Part shown: in pieces, positions 49,801-60,144 of the stretch
How positions within the stretch are numbered: position 1 is the stretch's first letter
Layout: every line of letters starts with the position of its first letter
Assembly (NCBI GenBank): GCA_946699065.1
Contig: CAMPDV010001576.1
Location: 1-64,000 of the forward strand
Source: Loxodes magnus
Lineage: Eukaryota; Ciliophora; Karyorelictea; Loxodida; Loxodidae
Length of the DNA: 64,000 bases
Reading direction: 5' to 3'
The notes under the pieces: generated by a model
The model's database searches: none
What the model saw: the letters and a program-made list of their open reading frames with translations, nothing else
Told to the model about the DNA's origin: nothing
Made by a program: the position numbers and the translations under genes

Positions 49801-52800
49801 AGAGGATTAAGTGTGTGATTGTTTTTTTATAAAAAGAAAGTAAAATAAAAAAAGGATGAAAATGGTATTTAAAGGAAAAGTAGGTTTAAGTGAGTTTAAG
49901 TAATTCATAGAAAAGAAGTCGAAGAGAAAAAAATGTAAGTGAGAGAGGATTAAGGTTGTGATTGTTTTTTTATAAAAAGAAAGTAAAATAAAAAATGGAT
50001 GAAAATAAGTAGTTAAAGGAAAAGTAGGTTTAAGTGAGTTTAAGTAATTCATAGAAAAGAAGTCGAAGAGAAAAAAATGTAAGTGAGAGAGGATTAAGTG
50101 TGTGATTGTTTTTTTATAAAAAGAAAGTAAAATAAAAAATGGATGAAAATAATTAATTAAAGGAAAAGTAGGTTTAAGTGAGTTTAAGTAATTCATAGAA
50201 AAGAAGTCGAAGAGAAAAAAATGTAAGTGAGAGAGGATTAAGGTTGTGATTGTTTTTTTATAAAAAGAAAGTAAAATAAAAAATGGATGAAAATAAGTAT
50301 TTAAAGGAAAAGTAGGTTTAAGTGAGTTTAAGTAATTCATAGAAAAGAAGTCGAAGAGAAAAAAATGTAAGTGAGAGAGGATTAAGTGTGTGATTGTTTT
50401 TTTATAAAAAGAAAGTAAAATAAAAAAAGGATGAAAATAAGTAGTTAAAGGAAAAGTAGGTTTAAGTGAGTTTAAGTAATTCATAGAAAAGAAGTCGAAG
50501 AGAAAAAAATGTAAGTGAGAGAGGATTAAGGTTGTGATTGTTTTTTTATAAAAAGAAAGTAAAATAAAAAATGGATGAAAATAAGTAGTTAAAGGAAAAG
50601 TAGGTTTAAGTGAGTTTAAGTAATTCATAGAAAAGAAGTCGAAGAGAAAAAAATGTAAGTGAGAGAGGATTAAGTGTGTGATTGTTTTTTTATAAAAAGA
50701 AAGTAAAATAAAAAAAGGATGAAAATGGTATTTAAAGGAAAAGTAGGTTTAAGTGAGTTTAAGTAATTCATAGAAAAGAAGTCGAAGAGAAAAAAATGTA
50801 AGTGAGAGAGGATTAAGTGTGTGATTGTTTTTTTATAAAAAGAAAGTAAAATAAAAAAAGGATGAAAATGGTATTTAAAGGAAAAGTAGGTTTAAGTGAG
50901 ATTAAGTAATTCATAGAAAAGAAGTCGAAGAGAAAAAAATGTAAGTGAGAGAGGATTAAGTGTGTGATTGTTTTTTTATAAAAAGAAAGTAAAATAAAAA
51001 ATGGATGAAAATAATTAATTAAAGGAAAAGTAGGTTTAAGTGAGTTTAAGTAATTCATAGAAAAGAAGTCGAGGAGAAAAAAATGTAAGTGAGAGAGGAT
51101 TAAGTGTGTGATAGTTTTTTTATAAAAAGAAAGTAAAATAAAAAAAGGATGAAAATAATTAATTAAAGGAAAAGTAGGTTTAAGTGAGTTTAAGTAATTC
51201 ATAGAAAAGAAGTCGAAGAGAAAAAAATGTAAGTGAGAGAGGATTAAGTGTGTGATTGTTTTTTTATAAAAAGAAAGTAAAATAAAAAAAGGATGAAAAT
51301 GGTATTTAAAGGAAAAGTAGGTTTAAGTGAGTTTAAGTAATTCATAGAAAAGAAGTCGAAGAGAAAAAAATGTAAGTGAGAGAGGATTAAGGTTGTGATT
51401 GTTTTTTTATAAAAAGAAAGTAAAATAAAAAATGGATGAAAATAAGTAGTTAAAGGAAAAGTAGGTTTAAGTGAGTTTAAGTAATTCATAGAAAAGAAGT
51501 CGAAGAGAAAAAAATGTAAGTGAGAGAGGATTAAGTGTGTGATTGTTTTTTTATAAAAAGAAAGTAAAATAAAAAATGGATGAAAATAATTAATTAAAGG
51601 AAAAGTAGGTTTAAGTGAGTTTAAGTAATTCATAGAAAAGAAGTCGAAGAGAAAAAAATGTAAGTGAGAGAGGATTAAGGTTGTGATTGTTTTTTTATAA
51701 AAAGAAAGTAAAATAAAAAATGGATGAAAATAAGTATTTAAAGGAAAAGTAGGTTTAAGTGAGTTTAAGTAATTCATAGAAAAGAAGTCGAAGAGAAAAA
51801 AATGTAAGTGAGAGAGGATTAAGTGTGTGATTGTTTTTTTATAAAAAGAAAGTAAAATAAAAAAAGGATGAAAATGGTATTTAAAGGAAAAGTAGGTTTA
51901 AGTGAGTTTAAGTAATTCATAGAAAAGAAGTCGAAGAGAAAAAAATGTAAGTGAGAGAGGATTAAGTGTGTGATTGTTTTTTTATAAAAAGAAAGTAAAA
52001 TAAAAAAAGGATGAAAATGGTATTTAAAGGAAAAGTAGGTTTAAGTGAGTTTAAGTAATTCATAGAAAAGAAGTCGAGGAGAAAAAAATGTAAGTGAGAG
52101 AGGATTAAGTGTGTGATAGTTTTTTTATAAAAAGAAAGTAAAATAAAAAAAGGATGAAAATAATTAATTAAAGGAAAAGTAGGTTTAAGTGAGTTTAAGT
52201 AATTCATAGAAAAGAAGTCGAAGAGAAAAAAATGTAAGTGAGAGAGGATTAAGTGTGTGATTGTTTTTTTATAAAAAGAAAGTAAAATAAAAAAAGGATG
52301 AAAATAATTAATTAAAGGAAAAGTAGGTTTAAGTGAGTTTAAGTAATTCATAGAAAAGAAGTCGAAGAGAAAAAAATGTAAGTGAGAGAGGATTAAGGTT
52401 GTGATTGTTTTTTTATAAAAAGAAAGTAAAATAAAAAATGGATGAAAATAAGTATTTAAAGGAAAAGTAGGTTTAAGTGAGTTTAAGTAATTCATAGAAA
52501 AGAAGTCGAGGAGAAAAAAATGTAAGTGAGAGAGGATTAAGTGTGTGATAGTTTTTTTATAAAAAGAAAGTAAAATAAAAAAAGGATGAAAATGGTATTT
52601 AAAGGAAAAGTAGGTTTAAGTGAGTTTAAGTAATTCATAGAAAAGAAGTCGAAGAGAAAAAAATGTAAGTGAGAGAGGATTAAGTGTGTGATTGTTTTTT
52701 TATAAAAAGAAAGTAAAATAAAAAAAGGATGAAAATAATTAATTAAAGGAAAAGTAGGTTTAAGTGAGTTTAAGTAATTCATAGAAAAGAAGTCGAAGAG

Positions 52801-55800
52801 AAAAAAATGTAAGTGAGAGAGGATTAAGGTTGTGATTGTTTTTTTATAAAAAGAAAGTAAAATAAAAAATGGATGAAAATAAGTATTTAAAGGAAAAGTA
52901 GGTTTAAGTGAGTTTAAGTAATTCATAGAAAAGAAGTCGAAGAGAAAAAAATGTAAGTGAGAGAGGATTAAGGTTGTGATTGTTTTTTTATAAAAAGAAA
53001 GTAAAATAAAAAAAGGATGAAAATGGTATTTAAAGGAAAAGTAGGTTTAAGTGAGATTAAGTAATTCATAGAAAAGAAGTCGAAGAGAAAAAAATGTAAG
53101 TGAGAGAGGATTAAGTGTGTGATTGTTTTTTTATAAAAAGAAAGTAAAATAAAAAAAGGATGAAAATGGTATTTAAAGGAAAAGTAGGTTTAAGTGAGTT
53201 TAAGTAATTCATAGAAAAGAAGTCGAGGAGAAAAAAATGTAAGTGAGAGAGGATTAAGTGTGTGATAGTTTTTTTATAAAAAGAAAGTAAAATAAAAAAA
53301 GGATGAAAATAATTAATTAAAGGAAAAGTAGGTTTAAGTGAGTTTAAGTAATTCATAGAAAAGAAGTCGAAGAGAAAAAAATGTAAGTGAGAGAGGATTA
53401 AGTGTGTGATTGTTTTTTTATAAAAAGAAAGTAAAATAAAAAAAGGATGAAAATGGTATTTAAAGGAAAAGTAGGTTTAAGTGAGTTTAAGTAATTCATA
53501 GAAAAGAAGTCGAAGAGAAAAAATGTAAGTGAGAGAGGATTAAGTGTGTGATTGTTTTTTTATAAAAAGAAAGTAAAATAAAAAAAGGATGAAAATAATT
53601 AATTAAAGGAAAAGTAGGTTTAAGTGAGTTTAAGTAATTCATAGAAAAGAAGTCGAGGAGAAAAAAATGTAAGTGAGAGAGGATTAAGTGTGTGATAGTT
53701 TTTTTATAAAAAGAAAGTAAAATAAAAAAAGGATGAAAATAATTAATTAAAGGAAAAGTAGGTTTAAGTGAGTTTAAGTAATTCATAGAAAAGAAGTCGA
53801 AGAGAAAAAAATGTAAGTGAGAGAGGATTAAGGTTGTGATTGTTTTTTTATAAAAAGAAAGTAAAATAAAAAATGGATGAAAATAAGTAGTTAAAGGAAA
53901 AGTAGGTTTAAGTGAGTTTAAGTAATTCATAGAAAAGAAGTCGAAGAGAAAAAAATGTAAGTGAGAGAGGATTAAGTGTGTGATTGTTTTTTTATAAAAA
54001 GAAAGTAAAATAAAAAAAGGATGAAAATAATTAATTAAAGGAAAAGTAGGTTTAAGTGAGTTTAAGTAATTCATAGAAAAGAAGTCGAAGAGAAAAAAAT
54101 GTAAGTGAGAGAGGATTAAGGTTGTGATTGTTTTTTTATAAAAAGAAAGTAAAATAAAAAATGGATGAAAATAAGTATTTAAAGGAAAAGTAGGTTTAAG
54201 TGAGTTTAAGTAATTCATAGAAAAGAAGTCGAAGAGAAAAAAATGTAAGTGAGAGAGGATTAAGGTTGTGATTGTTTTTTTATAAAAAGAAAGTAAAATA
54301 AAAAATGGATGAAAATAAGTATTTAAAGGAAAAGTAGGTTTAAGTGAGTTTAAGTAATTCATAGAAAAGAAGTCGAAGAGAAAAAAATGTAAGTGAGAGA
54401 GGATTAAGTGTGTGATTGTTTTTTTATAAAAAGAAAGTAAAATAAAAAAAGGATGAAAATGGTATTTAAAGGAAAAGTAGGTTTAAGTGAGTTTAAGTAA
54501 TTCATAGAAAAGAAGTCGAAGAGAAAAAAATGTAAGTGAGAGAGGATTAAGTGTGTGATTGTTTTTTTATAAAAAGAAAGTAAAATAAAAAAAGGATGAA
54601 AATGGTATTTAAAGGAAAAGTAGGTTTAAGTGAGTTTAAGTAATTCATAGAAAAGAAGTCGAGGAGAAAAAAATGTAAGTGAGAGAGGATTAAGTGTGTG
54701 ATAGTTTTTTTATAAAAAGAAAGTAAAATAAAAAAAGGATGAAAATAATTAATTAAAGGAAAAGTAGGTTTAAGTGAGTTTAAGTAATTCATAGAAAAGA
54801 AGTCGAAGAGAAAAAAATGTAAGTGAGAGAGGATTAAGTGTGTGATTGTTTTTTTATAAAAAGAAAGTAAAATAAAAAATGGATGAAAATGGTATTTAAA
54901 GGAAAAGTAGGTTTAAGTGAGTTTAAGTAATTCATAGAAAAGAAGTCGAAGAGAAAAAAATGTAAGTGAGAGAGGATTAAGTGTGTGATTGTTTTTTTAT
55001 AAAAAGAAAGTAAAATAAAAAAAGGATGAAAATGGTATTTAAAGGAAAAGTAGGTTTAAGTGAGTTTAAGTAATTCATAGAAAAGAAGTCGAAGAGAAAA
55101 AAATGTAAGTGAGAGAGGATTAAGTGTGTGATTGTTTTTTTATAAAAAGAAAGTAAAATAAAAAAAGGATGAAAATGGTATTTAAAGGAAAAGTAGGTTT
55201 AAGTGAGTTTAAGTAATTCATAGAAAAGAAGTCGAAGAGAAAAAAATGTAAGTGAGAGAGGATTAAGTGTGTGATTGTTTTTTTATAAAAAGAAAGTAAA
55301 ATAAAAAAAAAATGAAAATAATTAATTAAAGGAAAAGTAGGTTTAAGTGAGTTTAAGTAATTCATAGAAAAGAAGTCGAAGAGAAAAAAATGTAAGTGAG
55401 AGAGGATTAAGTGTGTGATTGTTTTTTTATAAAAAGAAAGTAAAATAAAAAAAGGATGAAAATAATTAATTAAAGGAAAAGTAGGTTTAAGTGAGTTTAA
55501 GTAATTCATAGAAAAGAAGTCGAAGAGAAAAAATGTAAGTGAGAGAGGATTAAGTGTGTGATTGTTTTTTTATAAAAAGAAAGTAAAATAAAAAATGGAT
55601 GAAAATAAGTATTTAAAGGAAAAGTAGGTTTAAGTGAGTTTAAGTAATTCATAGAAAAGAAGTCGAAGAGAAAAAAATGTAAGTGAGAGAGGATTAAGTG
55701 TGTGATTGTTTTTTTATAAAAAGAAAGTAAAATAAAAAAAGGATGAAAATGGTATTTAAAGGAAAAGTAGGTTTAAGTGAGTTTAAGTAATTCATAGAAA

Positions 55801-56560
55801 AGAAGTCGAAGAGAAAAAAATGTAAGTGAGAGAGGATTAAGTGTGTGATTGTTTTTTTATAAAAAGAAAGTAAAATAAAAAAAGGATGAAAATGGTATTT
55901 AAAGGAAAAGTAGGTTTAAGTGAGATTAAGTAATTCATAGAAAAGAAGTCGAAGAGAAAAAAATGTAAGTGAGAGAGGATTAAGGTTGTGATAGTTTTTT
56001 TATAAAAAGAAAGTAAAATAAAAAATGGATGAAAATAAGTATTTAAAGGAAAAGTAGGTTTAAGTGAGTTTAAGTAATTCATAGAAAAGAAGTCGAAGAG
56101 AAAAAAATGTAAGTGAGAGAGGATTAAGTGTGTGATTGTTTTTTTATAAAAAGAAAGTAAAATAAAAAAAGGATGAAAATAATTAATTAAAGGAAAAGTA
56201 GGTTTAAGTGAGTTTAAGTAATTCATAGAAAAGAAGTCGAAGAGAAAAAAATGTAAGTGAGAGAGGATTAAGTGTGTGATTGTTTTTTTATAAAAAGAAA
56301 GTAAAATAAAAAAAGGATGAAAATGGTATTTAAAGGAAAAGTAGGTTTAAGTGAGATTAAGTAATTCATAGAAAAGAAGTCGAAGAGAAAAAAATGTAAG
56401 TGAGAGAGGATTAAGTGTGTGATTGTTTTTTTATAAAAAGAAAGTAAAATAAAAAAAGGATGAAAATGGTATTTAAAGGAAAAGTAGGTTTAAGTGAGTT
56501 TAAGTAATTCATAGAAAAGAAGTCGAAGAGAAAAAAATGTAAGTGAGAGAGGATTAAGTG
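40871..56560. repeat. Array block with recurring 10-unit (about 1,435-bp) period
   Basis: An ordered pair of units at 40,912 recurs at 42,346 and 43,779 (offsets 1,434 and 1,433), and a block at 49,376-50,240 recurs at 50,813-51,680 (offset 1,437). AAAAAATGGATG, GTGAGATTAAG, AAGTATTTAAAGG, CGAGGAG and GATAGTTTT are the characteristic variants. A three-unit set at 41,343 also recurs at 45,070 (3,727 bp, 26 units). Toward the right end, from about 52.5 kb, the order becomes less regular. There is no non-satellite insert. Confidence 0.78.
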
Positions 56561-57321
56561 TGTGATTGTTTTTTTATAAAAAGAAAGTAAAATAAAAAAA
56601 GGATGAAAATGGTATTTAAAGGAAAAGTAGGTTTAAGTGAGTTTAAGTAATTCATAGAAAAGAAGTCGAAGAGAAAAAAATGTAAGTGAGAGAGGATTAA
56701 GTGTGTGATAGTTTTAGATAAAAAGTAAAGTAAAATAAGAAAAGGATGAAAATGGTAGATCAAAGAAAAGTAGATTTAGGTAAGTTTAGTAAGATTGAGA
56801 AAAGAAGTCGAAGAAAAAAAAATGTAAGTGAGAGAGGATTAAGTGTGTGATTGTTTTTTTATAAAAAGAAAGTAAAATAAAAAAAGGATGAAAATGGTAT
56901 TTAAAGGAAAAGTAGGTTTAAGTGAGTTTAAGTAATTCATAGAAAAGAAGTCGAAGAGAAAAAAATGTAAGTGAGAGAGGATTAAGTGTGTGATTGTTTT
57001 TTTATAAAAAGAAAGTAAAATAAAAAAAGGATGAAAATGGTATTTAAAGGAAAAGTAGGTTTAAGTGAGTTTAAGTAATTCATAGAAAAGAAGTCGAAGA
57101 GAAAAAAATGTAAGTGAGAGAGGATTAAGTGTGTGATAGTTTTAGATAAAAAGTAAAGTAAAATAAAAAAAGGATGAAAATGGTAGATCAAAGAAAAGTA
57201 GATTTAGGTAAGTTTAGTAAGATTGAGAAAAGAAGTCGAAGAAAAAAAAATGTAAGTGAGAGAGGATTAAGTGAGTGATAGTTTTAGATAAAAATTAAAG
57301 TAAATTAAATAAAGGATGTAA
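56561..57321. repeat. Degenerate right edge of the satellite array
   Basis: Canonical units give way to strongly altered ones. The first degenerate stretch starts at about 56,708 (GATAGTTTTAGATAAAAAG, then GGTAGATCAAAG, then TAGATTTAGGTAAGTTTAGTAAG). The same degenerate unit returns at about 57,136, an offset of 428 bp, with nearly two canonical units between them. A third, partial and further altered copy runs from about 57,250 and fades out at AAAGGATGTAAGTAAG near 57,321. Edge units normally escape homogenisation; finding the edge type twice with canonical units between them indicates a three-unit duplication that included the boundary. Confidence 0.88.
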
Positions 57322-57819
57322 GTAAGCAATAATATGAGTTAATTATTTTGTTCTGTTTAATAGATTTAACTGAATAATTAATATCGATTCAGCTTTGATC
57401 AAGTAATTTTAAGTCATATTTAAAAGAAGCTTAATTTTTTATAATCTTTTATTATAAATTCGAAAATTATCAAAAGTAATGATATTTTTAACTTACATAT
57501 TTAGCTTTTTTTTAATGAAGCTTATTTTAATATATAAAATATCAAATTTTGCTTTCTAATCTAGAAAGTTAAACTTTTTTATGGCTTTAGTAAAAATATA
57601 GTCTAAGTATTAAAACTTTTTGTGCCGGAAACTTCCATAATGATGAATGAGATATATAAATAGAGAGAAAATAAAAAAGTTGGATTATATATAAAAATTT
57701 CTTAATTTTCTTAAGCTTAATAGCTTTTTCATTAACTTACATTATTTATTATAAAGTTTTCTAGAAAGAGAAACAATCCTATAATCTAATACTCATAAAG
57801 TGTTTTTATAAACTATGAT
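57322..57819. other. Unique A+T-rich spacer between satellite and duplicated segment
   Basis: About 500 bp with no satellite similarity and no clear counterpart in the second half of the flank. I see no ORF of note in any frame, no tRNA-like structure and no telomeric repeat. A short stretch near 57,620 (GTGCCGGAAACTTCC) is the only locally G+C-richer sequence. The left limit of copy A is not sharp, so part of this spacer may be very diverged copy A sequence. Confidence 0.6.
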
Positions 57820-58420
57820 ATTGTTAAGAAATAATTAATTTTATTGAAAGACAAAAGTACAATTTGAACTAGTTATTATTTACAAAGTTAGTTTAAATAC
57901 ATTTTATTTTATAAAAGAAAAAAAATAAAAGAATTATGATTAATGATTTTTAAATAAATAAGTATAAGAAAATAATTAAAAATTATATTGGAAAGGTAAA
58001 AAAAAAGTAAAGGGTAAATATAGATTTTATTATTTTATTATGAAGATACTGAAAAAAACTTCATATTTTGAATTTTTTTTGCTTTATTTTTCTTTGCAAA
58101 GAATGATAATTTCTTTTTATTTTAGATAATGCTCTATCATTTTTTCGCTTTTATTAAAGTTTTCTATTTCAGTATTTTCTTTTTTTAATAAAAGAGAAGG
58201 TAAAATTGACTAATGAGAGATACTTCAGTACTTTTTTGTTTTTTTTATAATTTAGTTTATATTTATGGTTTAAATAATTTATTTTCTGTTTCCTTAAACG
58301 ACTGTAAAAAGATTTATCTAATCAAAAATGTATAGAAATTTAATTATTTATTTAATAATAGTATATATTTTAATTAAATTTTTGTATTATTTATTTTAAA
58401 TTTTAGTATTCAATTTTAAT

Positions 58421-58520
58421 AGAATAAATCCTTTTTTAAGTGTTTAAGGAAATGTTTTAATTAATTTTAATTATCTTTAGTAAATTTTACTCTGCTTAGA
58501 ATAGTACAACTATAAAGCTT
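58421..58520. repeat. Highly conserved block 1 of copy A
   Basis: A 100-bp stretch ending in AAGCTT matches 62,158-62,256 in copy B with two substitutions and one single-base indel, about 97% identity, while the sequence on both sides is clearly more diverged. It includes CTTTAGTAAATTTTACTCTGC and AGAATAGTACAACTATAAAGC. No frame conservation is evident because of the one-base indel. Constraint on a noncoding element or a gene-conversion patch are both possible. Confidence 0.8.
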
Positions 58521-58862
58521 AAAATGGTTACTCTATTTTTTAATGAGTGTTTTATGCAAATTTTAATCCTTCAATTAAATATACATTGAAGATTAAAAGT
58601 TATGTTCATAAATTAAATTTAGATTTTATGATTAAGATATTGCTTTTCTACTTCTTTTTGCAATCTCTTTAGATTTTTAATTCAGTAAGATGAGAATGCA
58701 TTTGATTTAATCCGCTTTTAGAAAGATGAAACTTAAGGAACTAAAATTATACAGATTGGATATTTGCTTTTCGTGTACTTTCATTTTCTTAGAAAGATTA
58801 AAGTATTTTGCTTGATTTTTGATGAGAGAGTTCAATTTAACTTTCGTTAGGTTTTTATATAA

Positions 58863-59030
58863 AACTTAGAGCCTTTTTGTCTTAGTTAATTTCTTTCACT
58901 TGTGAAAGCTAAAAAAACTCTAAACTATTATAGATTCCTCAGTACAGCTATAAATGATACTGGTAATTAAAAAGATCTTAAGTGATATGTTATAGCAAAA
59001 ATGAAGTCTTCGATAGTAGCAAGCTAATGA
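58863..59030 (+). pseudogene. Gene relic, copy A fragment 1 (TAA/TAG read as Gln)
   Basis: In the frame ending at TGA 59,028 this stretch reads ...VKAKKTLNYYRFLSTAINDT, then an in-frame TGA at 58,983, then YVIAKMKSSIVASQ and TGA. The same frame in copy B (62,557-62,760) is open and very similar, including the final ASQ with Gln written as TAA in both. An extra A in a run near 58,860 puts the upstream part of copy A out of frame with B. The homology is certain at the DNA level. That this frame was the coding one is only moderately supported, since the substitutions do not clearly favour it over the other two frames. The product is not recognised. Confidence 0.4.
58917..58963. repeat. Highly conserved block 2 of copy A
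   Basis: Forty-seven bases beginning ACTCTAAACTATTATAG match 62,647-62,693 in copy B with two transitions. Within it one change is TGA (A) versus TGG (B) in one frame, and just after it TAA versus CAA in the same frame. Those are the exchanges expected if a coding copy decayed, but the short length prevents a firm choice of frame. Confidence 0.7.
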
Positions 59031-59064
59031 GTGAAGGAAATGTAATCCATTTACTTAGTTAAAA

Positions 59065-59172
59065 ATGCAAAAATATGATTTAACAAATGTAAGCTAAATT
59101 TAAGAGGTCAAAAGCAAACCTAAGCATGCTAAAAGTAATCCTCAAGCCAACACTATTCAATTATACAGTTGA
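59065..59172 (+). pseudogene. Gene relic, copy A fragment 2 (MQKYDLTNVSQ...)
   Basis: Beginning at an ATG also present in copy B, the frame reads MQKYDLTNVSQIQEVKSKPK with TAA written for both Gln after Ser and after Ile, then HAKSNPQANTIQLYS and TGA at 59,170. Against copy B, six substitutions fall in codons 1-27 and five are synonymous, one of them CAA versus TAA, which is synonymous only if TAA is Gln. Around the stop, copy A lacks four bases present in B (CAGT-TGATAA versus CAGTCAAAAGATAA), which truncates the frame. The peptide is polar and lysine- and glutamine-rich; no family was recognised. Confidence 0.5.
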
Positions 59173-59180
59173 TAAAGTTT

Positions 59181-59276
59181 CAATTAGATAATTTATAGAT
59201 ATCTAACTTGCTAGGAATAAGAAAATTCTCTAATCAAGTTTGAATTATTCCAAGATTAAGATTAAAAGGAAAAAAG
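59181..59276. repeat. Highly conserved block 3 of copy A
   Basis: Ninety-six bases from CAATTAGATAATTTATAG to AAAAAAG match 62,915-63,010 in copy B at 94 of 96 positions and without indels. The two differences (ATC/ATA and TTC/TTT) are both synonymous in the frame reading ENSLIKFELFQDQDQKEK, with TAA as Gln. The flanks have a four-base deletion on the left and a one-base indel on the right. Candidate exon or gene-conversion patch. Confidence 0.75.
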
Positions 59277-59894
59277 ACAAGTTGTTGATTCTATTATTAC
59301 AACAAAATCTATAAAAATTGGGAATCATATTTATAACATATGAGAGTCAAATCACTCCATCTAGACAAGAAGCTAGACTATAATTAAAATTTATGTATGA
59401 GAGTATCACTTAGAAAGATCTGAAAATATTCCTAGATATAATAGTCAAACTATAAAATTTTTGATCGAACAATTTTACAAGTAAAACTGAATAATATTAA
59501 GGATGAAAAAAGAATAATATTCGAATATCAAGAATAGAGAACCAAGAAAAATTAAATAAAGCTTTACAAAACAAAAATAATGAAAAATAGAAAAAATAGA
59601 AATGAAAGATTCGAGTACTCGGGGCATGTCAGAAAATAAATAAATGTTAAAGCAATTTAACATTAGATATAAAAAATTAAAAGCAAATTAAGAGTTCAGA
59701 AATATAAAATAAATAATCTAATATAGATAGAAATAGAATTAAATAAATTTGAGGAAAGAGAATCGCTCCAAAAGAAACTTTTTAAAAAGCTATGCATCAT
59801 TTAAAATTAAATATCCTACAAATTAAACACATAGCACGGAATTATTTTTAAAATATAAATAGATAAAGTTCTAAACAAAACTATTAAGAAAATC

Positions 59895-60133
59895 TTAGAT
59901 AATCTAATGAATAGATTATAAAACTTTTGAGATAAGTTAAAAATTTATGAAAGAAAGGGCAATTAATATTTATAGTTAAAGTGAAATCAACAAAATTTTT
60001 ATAAAGCATAGCTAAAATTAAAAACCTATAGAACATATAACAAATATAAATTCACATAATAAGCAAATGCAAGTAAATCAAAATTTAAAAGTAATAAAGG
60101 CAAGATTTTATCAAGAAAACATTTCTTAAATGA
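59895..60133 (+). pseudogene. Gene relic, copy A fragment 3 (LKIYER / IAK...NLQNIQQ), frameshifted
   Basis: From 59,895 one frame reads LDNLMNRLQNF, TGA at 59,928, then DKLKIYER. After about four extra bases near 59,955-59,965 the homologous peptide continues in another frame (from 59,966) as IFIVKVKSTKFLQSIAK, then a six-base in-frame insertion, then NLQNIQQIQI and on to TGA 60,131. Copy B has the same peptides in one frame (63,579-63,770) with TTA where A has TGA. Several matching Gln are TAA or TAG in both copies. A nonsense change plus a frameshift make this a pseudogene of a protein with an amphipathic, probably coiled, segment. The family was not recognised. Confidence 0.55.
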
Positions 60134-60144
60134 AAAATGAAATA

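Larger units (their letters stand above)
1..57321. repeat. Satellite array, 143/144-bp unit, about 400 tandem copies
   Basis: The same unit repeats head to tail without interruption: copies begin with GTTTAAGTGAGTTTAAG at 1, 143, 286, 429, 572 and so on to the right edge near 57,321. All copies have the same orientation, and no transposon, gene or unrelated insert is visible. The usual length is 143 bp; 142-bp copies have one A fewer in the run before GGATG, and 144-bp copies carry AAGTAG or AATTAA in place of GGTAT near the unit end. Copies differ at a limited set of positions, so most pairs are well over 90% identical. The array begins before the window, so its full size is unknown. The unit is close to nucleosome-core length, as in many centromeric satellites, but a centromeric role is inference. 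Collapse or expansion during assembly could change the apparent copy number. Confidence 0.98.

Noticed and set aside
495-57191. Many minus-strand ORFs of 69-321 codons (MNYLNSLKPTFPL...) across the array
   Set aside because: They are translations of the satellite. The commonest unit is 143 bp and breaks the frame, all copies end at the same satellite positions, and no start signal, codon bias or unique sequence distinguishes any of them.
1-57321. CRISPR array
   Set aside because: There are no unique spacers between repeats; the whole 143-bp unit is repeated and the flank is eukaryotic in character.
1-57321. Tandem-repeat protein gene (48-residue repeats)
   Set aside because: Frames are open only where 144-bp variants happen to adjoin, and variants of 142-144 bp are mixed without regard to frame.
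1-57321. Embedded transposon or viral insert in the array
   Set aside because: The unit phase continues without a break over the whole array; every irregularity is a change of 1-4 bases or a whole number of units.
59475-59663. 62-codon minus-strand ORF
   Set aside because: It is antisense to the relic region, not preserved in copy B, and of low-complexity composition; a chance ORF.
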